Made by a program: the position numbers and the translations under genes. From an uncultured Anaerolineaceae bacterium (lineage in GTDB: Bacteria > Chloroflexota > Anaerolineae > Promineifilales > Promineifilaceae), in contig CALBTC010000108.1 in the NCBI GenBank assembly GCA_937967805.1, positions 1-18,145 of the forward strand: a stretch of DNA of 18,145 bases. The letters are read 5' to 3'. This document shows, in pieces, positions 14,065-18,145 of the stretch. Under the pieces are notes generated by a model. The model saw only the letters and a program-made list of their open reading frames with translations. It had not been told where the DNA came from and did not search any database. Numbering within the stretch: the stretch's first letter is position 1; each line of letters starts with the position of its first letter.

Positions 14065-15321
14065 TTAATCAACTTGCGGCAGGGTAAAGGCAAAGCGGCT
14101 GCCCACCCCATCTGGACCGGGTTCAACCCAAATACGGCCGTTATGCGCTTCCACCGCCAGTTTGCAGTAAGACAGCCCCAGGCCAAAACCGCGCGGCCGA
14201 ACGCCGCCTGCTTCCATCTGGGCAAAGCGATCAAAAATGCGCTCGCGAGCTTCAGGCGGGACGCCGGGTCCGGCGTCCATCACGCTGATTTCGACCATAT
14301 TGTTTTTAGGAACGGCCGTCACAATCAGCGGCCCACCCTTAGGCGAATATTTTATGGCATTGTCTACCAGATTGGTTAACACGCGCCGAATCTGATCCGG
14401 ATCGGCCAGGACATCCGGCAGGTCTGGCGGAAAGTTCAGCGTCAGCTTCATCTCACGCTTGGCCAGAGAAAACGCATTGAGCTGCATCACCTCTTCCATC
14501 AAATCGGCCAATTGGGTTGCCTTACGCTCGCCAGACGGCCGTCCCGCCTCAATTTTGGCAATGTCCAGCAGTGAATCCACCAAATCCTGCATACGCAGAT
14601 GAGACAGTCGGGCAATTTCCAGAAGCTCCCGATTCTCTTCCAGCACCTCTTCCGGCAGCACCAGCTCCAGCATGTTGAGGGCGCTAAACAGGTTGCCCAG
14701 CGGATTGCGCAAATCGTGCACCACCAGCTCGCTCAGCTCCTGGCGACGCTGCTCCATCTGGCGCAGCGCTTCATTTTCCGATTGCAGTTCCTGCACTTCG
14801 GCGCTTAGCTCCCGCCCAATCGCCGTGTTAACGCGCGACATCTCTTCCGCCGCGCGCAGACGATTGCTCAAAATCTCCATCATGTTGGTGCTAAAGTTGG
14901 GATCAATTTGCAGCAGCTCAAAAAAGTCGTGGCGGTGAATCCCCAAAAGACGCACATCGTCCAGGGCTACAATGGACGCCGAACGGGGTTTGTTGTCGAT
15001 GAGCGACATCTCACCCACCACTTCGCCGGGGCCCCGGTAGTTGACGCTGGCCGGATTGGCAAAGTCGCCCTGCACCACGGCCACGCGCCCAGACCAGATC
15101 AGGTAGGCAATATCGCCATGCTGTCCTTCAAACACCACAATTTCACCCGGTTTGTAGCGATGTTCAATCATCACCTGGTCCAGCATTTTGCGGTCCAGGG
15201 ATGAAAGCAAGCTGACGACGGTGGAGCCTGCGGCCGTTTCTGAAGGATCAATCGGCGTCGGCTGGGCGGCCCGGATGACTTCAAATTCCTGCTCAGATAA
15301 CTTTTGGGTGTTCATAATCAT
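14065..15321 (-). CDS. Cyclic-nucleotide-binding-domain histidine kinase
   Basis: This is a soluble sensor kinase of about 418 residues. A Crp-like nucleotide-binding domain spans about 37-137 (YKPGEIVVFEGQHGDIAYLI and GEVVGEMSLIDNKPRSASI, the phosphate-binding cassette region). A coiled-coil linker follows at about 154-199. The HisKA domain has HDLRNP with phospho-acceptor His202, and the HATPase domain has the N box LTNLVDNAIKYSPKGG (Asn321), the G1 box DAGPGVP (Asp349) and the G2 box GFGLGLSYCK. No membrane segment is present, so the signal is cytosolic, possibly cAMP or redox state; the ligand is inferred. The start is ATG 15319-15321 (AGGTGG just upstream); ATG 15315 is also possible. 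The frame opens at a TTG at 15360, but the ribosome site favours the later start. No response regulator is in the window. Confidence 0.93.
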   Translation of the reverse strand: MIMNTQKLSEQEFEVIRAAQPTPIDPSETAAGSTVVSLLSSLDRKMLDQVMIEHRYKPGEIVVFEGQHGDIAYLIWSGRVAVVQGDFANPASVNYRGPGEVVGEMSLIDNKPRSASIVALDDVRLLGIHRHDFFELLQIDPNFSTNMMEILSNRLRAAEEMSRVNTAIGRELSAEVQELQSENEALRQMEQRRQELSELVVHDLRNPLGNLFSALNMLELVLPEEVLEENRELLEIARLSHLRMQDLVDSLLDIAKIEAGRPSGERKATQLADLMEEVMQLNAFSLAKREMKLTLNFPPDLPDVLADPDQIRRVLTNLVDNAIKYSPKGGPLIVTAVPKNNMVEISVMDAGPGVPPEARERIFDRFAQMEAGGVRPRGFGLGLSYCKLAVEAHNGRIWVEPGPDGVGSRFAFTLPQVD

Positions 15322-15392
15322 CGCGCCACCTGCTTTTTTACGGCCGTAATTATGCCGCAATTAGCCAGAGTTAGCATACTTACCGCAAAATG

Positions 15393-15845
15393 CTACTGGT
15401 TCAGCAATTCCGGGGCATCAAAAAAGATGCGTTCGCCCTGGAACTTCTGCTTTTCCATATCCCAGGGAAACAAAATTGTGACGTTAAACTCAATCGGATC
15501 GCCCGTGGGTGGATTGCCCAGCCACTCCCCCTGGTGCGTGCCGGTGACGTGAGCCTCTTCATACACTCCCTGCGGTCCAATCACGATGTACTGCAAATCA
15601 AAATGAATGTCGGGAAAGGCGGTGAGCAGCTCTGTGTAAAAGCGGGTGGCCCCCTCTTTGCCGTGCCATTTGTGGCCCGTTTGCACTAATTCGTAGACAC
15701 AATCTTCGGTCAGGGTAGACATCAATCCGGGAATGTCCCGATTGTCTTCGGCAATAGAATGGGTCTTCCATTCCTGGCGAATCTGGTTATACAATTCCGG
15801 TGTAATTTTGCGACGGTAAAGTTCAATTACTTTTTCATGTCCCAT
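15393..15845 (-). CDS. SnoaL-like / ester cyclase NTF2-fold protein
   Basis: This is a 150-residue protein of the NTF2-like superfamily, closest in style to SnoaL-like polyketide or ester cyclases. The usual landmarks are present: an N-terminal helix, DIPGLMSTLTEDCVYELV, the turn WHGKEGATRFYTELLTAFPD, and the strands IHFDLQYIVI and EEAHVTGTHQGEWLG. The cone-shaped fold often binds small hydrophobic ligands, and many members are uncharacterised, so I assign no reaction. The start ATG at 15843-15845 has AGGAG about 6 nt upstream. It lies between the PECR-like reductase (upstream) and the kinase (downstream), separated from the reductase by a palindrome-rich 107-nt gap. Confidence 0.88.
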   Translation of the reverse strand: MGHEKVIELYRRKITPELYNQIRQEWKTHSIAEDNRDIPGLMSTLTEDCVYELVQTGHKWHGKEGATRFYTELLTAFPDIHFDLQYIVIGPQGVYEEAHVTGTHQGEWLGNPPTGDPIEFNVTILFPWDMEKQKFQGERIFFDAPELLNQ

Positions 15846-15862
15846 AAGTTTCTCCTAATCTA

Positions 15863-15953
15863 AACCTTCCGCAGGTTCCATCTACGAGCGCCACTTGGGC
15901 ATAAGCCTGCGGGAGGTTGGTCCATTGTGTTGGTCAATTTTACAAAATTGACC
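15863..15953. repeat. Palindrome-rich intergenic element
   Basis: AACCTTCCGCAGG (15863-15875) pairs with CCTGCGGGAGGTT (15906-15918) with one mismatch. GGTCAATTTT (15932-15941) pairs perfectly with AAAATTGACC (15944-15953) with a 2-nt loop. The second hairpin overlaps the last base of the reductase stop codon, so it can act as a 3' end structure. Together they fill nearly the whole gap. Confidence 0.6.
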
Positions 15954-16795
15954 TACGGTTCCTGGAATCCATCATATGGCTCGGGTGCATTATCATGCGC
16001 TTCAATTTGCCACGTTTTGCGCCAGAGGGAGCTGGCCCCGTCAATGCGAATTGATTCACCGCTGATGTAGCTGGCCCCGGGCGATAGCAAAAAGACGATG
16101 GCTGCGGCCGTTTCGCTCTCCGTGCCCATGCGCTTGAAAGGAATATCCTTCACGATCTCCTTAATAAAGTTTTGGGCCACTTCCGGGTAGTTGTCCAGGC
16201 CGCTCGATTCAATCAGGCCGGGCGCCACGGCATTAATGCGCACGCCCGATCGGGCCCATTCCACCGCCAGCGTTTTGGTCATGTTTTCCACGCCGGCCCG
16301 CGCCGCCGCTGAATGGACCATGCCGGGAAAGCCGCGCCAATTTTCCATGAGCATGTTGACAATTGCCCCGCCATTGTCGCGCATCGCCTGGTTGTATGCT
16401 TCGCGACACATCAAAAAGGTGCCGGTCAGGTTGGTTTCCACCACGGCGTGAAACCCTTTTTTGCTGATGAACTCCGCCGGGCTTAGAAATTGGCCGCCGG
16501 CGTTGTTCACCAGGCCGTGTACCGCGCCCTGCTGAGCCAGCACCTCGGCAAACAACGCCTGCACCTGCTCTTCTTCACGAATGTTGCAGGTAAAAGTGGA
16601 AGATTGGCCGCCCATTTTGGTGATTTCTTGCTGAACGGCCGTTAACTTTTCCGCCGTCCGCCCCACCAACACCACGTGCGCGCCCAGGCTGGCCAGCTCA
16701 ACGGCCGTTGCCCGGCCAATGCCGCTGCCGCCACCGGTTACGATGATCGTCTGCCCGGCAAATAAACCTGTCCTAAAAATGGATTGATAATTCAT
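15953..16795 (-). CDS. SDR reductase resembling peroxisomal trans-2-enoyl-CoA reductase (PECR)
   Basis: This is an SDR of about 280 residues. TGGGSGIG (20-27) binds the dinucleotide and NNAGG (97-101) is the standard structural motif. The stretch NNAGGQFLSPAEFISKKGFH and later ETNLTGTFLMC, HSAAARAGVENMTKTLAVEW are, from memory, strikingly close to vertebrate PECR, an NADPH-dependent trans-2-enoyl-CoA reductase. The classical YxxxK is absent: the SDR lysine position reads Arg166, and the PECR-style YNLTK reads ENMTK. That fits the enoyl/dienoyl-CoA reductase branch but leaves the catalytic acid open. I start at ATG 16793-16795; the ATG at 16805-16807 would add four residues derived from a repeat that lies across it. 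Neither has a clear ribosome site. It lies downstream of an alpha/beta hydrolase gene. Confidence 0.9.
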   Translation of the reverse strand: MNYQSIFRTGLFAGQTIIVTGGGSGIGRATAVELASLGAHVVLVGRTAEKLTAVQQEITKMGGQSSTFTCNIREEEQVQALFAEVLAQQGAVHGLVNNAGGQFLSPAEFISKKGFHAVVETNLTGTFLMCREAYNQAMRDNGGAIVNMLMENWRGFPGMVHSAAARAGVENMTKTLAVEWARSGVRINAVAPGLIESSGLDNYPEVAQNFIKEIVKDIPFKRMGTESETAAAIVFLLSPGASYISGESIRIDGASSLWRKTWQIEAHDNAPEPYDGFQEP

Positions 16796-16801
16796 GTTAG
16801 G

Positions 16802-16828
16802 TGTCATTCCCGCGAAGGCGGGAATCCA
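16802..16828. repeat. Half copy of the facing-hairpin repeat
   Basis: A single hairpin (TGTCATTCCCGC, GAAG, GCGGGAATCCA) matches the left arm of the elements at 130-198 and 13064-13138. No right arm is visible. It overlaps an alternative ATG of the PECR-like reductase and sits where that gene's ribosome site would be. Confidence 0.8.
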
Positions 16829-16891
16829 TACGCTGAAAAGTAAGATTTGGGCTGCCTAATTAAATCCTTAAGCTACCAAAATCTCCACTCT

Positions 16892-17701
16892 CTATAAAAT
16901 CCCCACCCGCTCGAAAAAGAGGCGCATCGCCTCGGCCACGGCGCGCGGTTTTTCCACGGGAGACGAATGCCCCGCATCGGCAATCACCCTCATGCGGCAA
17001 TCGTGAATGCGGTCGGCCATCGTTTGCGAATAGCTCGTAGGCGTGGCGGCATCATGTTTGCCCACAATGACCACCGTCGGCGTTTTGATAGTCGGCAGCT
17101 GATCCACCACGCTGTCGCGCGAGAAGATTGCCTGGCCAAAAGCGGTAATCGCCTTTTTATTGTGGCTGGTAATTATGCTGCGCCACTTCTTCACCTCCGC
17201 CTTGCGCTCCGGATCGTCAAGAAACACCTCATAAAACAGAATGGACATCACCCGGCCAATCACCGGCCGCCAGCCGACGAGATTAACCGTCTTGAGCAGC
17301 AGGTTGTACTGCGTCAATTTGCTCTGCTCTTCGGCGTCAGCAGCCGTGTCGATGAGGACAAGCGATTTCAGCAGTTCGGGCCGCCGCAGGGCGATGCGCA
17401 GGCCCACAAAACCGCCGGTAGACATGCCCACAAAGTGGACCGGACCAACGTCCAGCGCCTCGATCAGGCCGATGGCATCATTCACCAGGGCATCGAGATC
17501 ATAGCTGCTGGTGATGGCTTCGGAACGGCCGTGTCCCCGCTGATCATACGCAATGCAGCGAAACTGGTCTTTGAACGCCTCGATCTGGCCATCATACATA
17601 GTGTGGTCCATCAAATAGCCATGAGAAAACAGTATCACATCAGAACCCGTTCCCTTTTCCTCATAAAACAGTTCAACATCATTCACCTTCATTTGCGGCA
17701 T
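16892..17701 (-). CDS. Alpha/beta-fold hydrolase
   Basis: This is a 269-residue alpha/beta hydrolase. From the chosen start, the oxyanion segment is FSHGY (26-30). The nucleophile elbow is GMSTGG with Ser94, the acid is probably Asp217 in GKHDAATP, and the base is His245 in DAGHSSPVEKP. YDQRGHGRSE is the usual loop before helix A. Members cleave esters, lactones, C-C bonds or halides; the enol-lactonase/esterase branch is plausible, but the cap region does not let me choose. The ATG at 17699-17701 is preferred over an in-frame TTG at 17728 because AGGAGG lies about 6 nt upstream. This start lies inside the channel gene, 23 nt before its end, so translation is probably coupled. Confidence 0.92.
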   Translation of the reverse strand: MPQMKVNDVELFYEEKGTGSDVILFSHGYLMDHTMYDGQIEAFKDQFRCIAYDQRGHGRSEAITSSYDLDALVNDAIGLIEALDVGPVHFVGMSTGGFVGLRIALRRPELLKSLVLIDTAADAEEQSKLTQYNLLLKTVNLVGWRPVIGRVMSILFYEVFLDDPERKAEVKKWRSIITSHNKKAITAFGQAIFSRDSVVDQLPTIKTPTVVIVGKHDAATPTSYSQTMADRIHDCRMRVIADAGHSSPVEKPRAVAEAMRLFFERVGIL

Positions 17702-18119
17702 GAGAATCCTCCTCTCCACTATGTTCAACTTCGTTTTGTGTAGACTGCTGATTGGCTAACGGCCGTTTCCCCTGTCCCGTCACTCGCTGCCACAAACCAG
17801 ACGGCTGGCGGCGTTGAAAATCAGCCAACAGCAAAATGAAGCTCGATAAGAGACCTAAACCAATGATGATATACACGATCGTGAAGATTTTGCCGACGGC
17901 CGTTTGCGGTGAAAAATCACCAGAGCCCACCGTCGTTAACGTGATCACGGTAAAATAAAACGAATCAAGCCAACCCCACCCCTCCACTTGATGGTAAAAC
18001 CAGGTGCCGGTGAGCAAAATCAACAGCACAGACCAAAACAAGCCGCGAAATTCCGGCTCTTTCAGCCCATCTCGAATGCTCCGCACCAGGCGCAATAAAA
18101 AAACAATCAATGCTGGCAT
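17679..18119 (-). CDS. Two-TM potassium channel (Ion_trans_2 type)
   Basis: This is a 146-residue small K+ channel subunit. Membrane segments lie at about 28-43 and 78-100, flanking a pore helix (WLDSFYFTVITL) and the selectivity filter TVGSGD (63-68). Ser replaces the common Tyr of TVGYGD, a variant known among bacterial channels. The C-terminal tail (about 101-146) is polar and lacks a TrkA-N/RCK domain, so it looks like a minimal pore, presumably tetrameric. The start ATG at 18117-18119 is preceded by an A-rich stretch without a clear Shine-Dalgarno, and only 26 nt of upstream sequence is visible. The last 23 nt overlap the start of the alpha/beta hydrolase gene. Confidence 0.92.
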   Translation of the reverse strand: MPALIVFLLRLVRSIRDGLKEPEFRGLFWSVLLILLTGTWFYHQVEGWGWLDSFYFTVITLTTVGSGDFSPQTAVGKIFTIVYIIIGLGLLSSFILLLADFQRRQPSGLWQRVTGQGKRPLANQQSTQNEVEHSGEEDSHAANEGE

Positions 18120-18145
18120 AAAAAATCTTTTTGGCCACAGAGAAC

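Larger units (their letters stand above)
39..17903. other. Dispersed palindromic octamer ACGGCCGT family (~41 copies)
   Basis: I count about 41 exact copies by eye. Examples are 39, 692, 758, 1203, 1531, 2466, 2623, 3226, 3441, 3723, 6164, 6909, 6930, 7588, 10950, 10963, 12650, 13974, 15340, 16701 and 17896. At roughly 55% GC fewer than one is expected. Most are flanked by A on the left or T on the right, often as GGCAACGGCCGTT or AACGGCCGTTCC. They fall in all three codon phases (Thr-Ala-Val, x-Gly-Arg, x-Arg-Pro-x) and between genes, so protein selection does not explain them. None occurs in 3731-6163. Confidence 0.9.

Noticed and set aside
13380..14087. 235-residue plus-strand open frame opposite the second MBL-fold gene
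   Set aside because: It lies antisense to a gene with clear metal ligands and has no family resemblance or signal.
14052..14234. N-terminal extension of the second MBL-fold gene into the kinase gene
   Set aside because: The extra 61 residues are Trp/Arg-rich, overlap the kinase C-terminus in another frame and precede a good ATG that begins the MBL domain.
17702..17728. TTG start for the alpha/beta hydrolase
   Set aside because: The AGGAGG lies between this TTG and the ATG at 17701, so it serves the ATG.

Overview
The window is a gene-dense, almost entirely minus-strand stretch of a moderately GC-rich bacterial chromosome. I favour a Chloroflexota origin, probably Anaerolineae-like. The reasons are the secreted Calx-beta/CARDB protein with a YLPFI linker, the Pro/Thr-rich secreted proteins, and the mix of acyl-CoA, SDR, amidase and MBL-fold genes. 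This assignment is inference. I see no rRNA, tRNA, transposase, integrase, phage gene or CRISPR array.

Layout. Position 1-100 is the N-terminus of an SDR oxidoreductase cut by the window edge. An amidase (213-1601), a lipoprotein (1646-2155) and an AidB-like acyl-CoA dehydrogenase (2370-4052) follow, all on the minus strand. The only two plus-strand genes lie in an AT-richer island: a secreted protein with a Cys/His motif (4341-5384) and a GlsB/YeaQ-type small membrane protein (5597-5860). Each ends in a clear intrinsic terminator. The region 5962-7416 holds three small minus-strand membrane or secreted proteins. Next is a 1084-residue secreted protein (7473-10727) with three 145-residue propeller-type repeats, four Calx-beta domains and a CARDB-like end. 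From 18119 down to 10988 there is a run of minus-strand genes: K+ channel, alpha/beta hydrolase, PECR-like SDR, SnoaL-like protein, cyclic-nucleotide-domain histidine kinase, MBL-fold hydrolase, Nudix hydrolase, second MBL-fold hydrolase and hot-dog thioesterase. Several of these are nearly touching or overlapping.

How the genes might work together. Several predicted enzymes act on acyl-CoA, amide or ester substrates (acyl-CoA dehydrogenase, enoyl-CoA reductase-like SDR, thioesterase, alpha/beta hydrolase, amidase), so lipid or xenobiotic acyl catabolism is a plausible theme. No complete pathway is visible. The kinase has no response regulator in the window.

The most striking non-gene signal is the palindromic octamer ACGGCCGT. 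I count about 41 copies by eye where well under one is expected. They occur in all three reading frames and between genes, and sometimes in pairs that form hairpins. The octamer is absent from 3731-6163, which covers both plus-strand genes. Other notable signals are two copies and one half copy of a facing-hairpin repeat, an ACGAAT-rich nested palindrome, and a 272-nt identical block between two propeller repeats. I found no confirmed novel system. The octamer family and the Cys/His secreted protein are the best leads.
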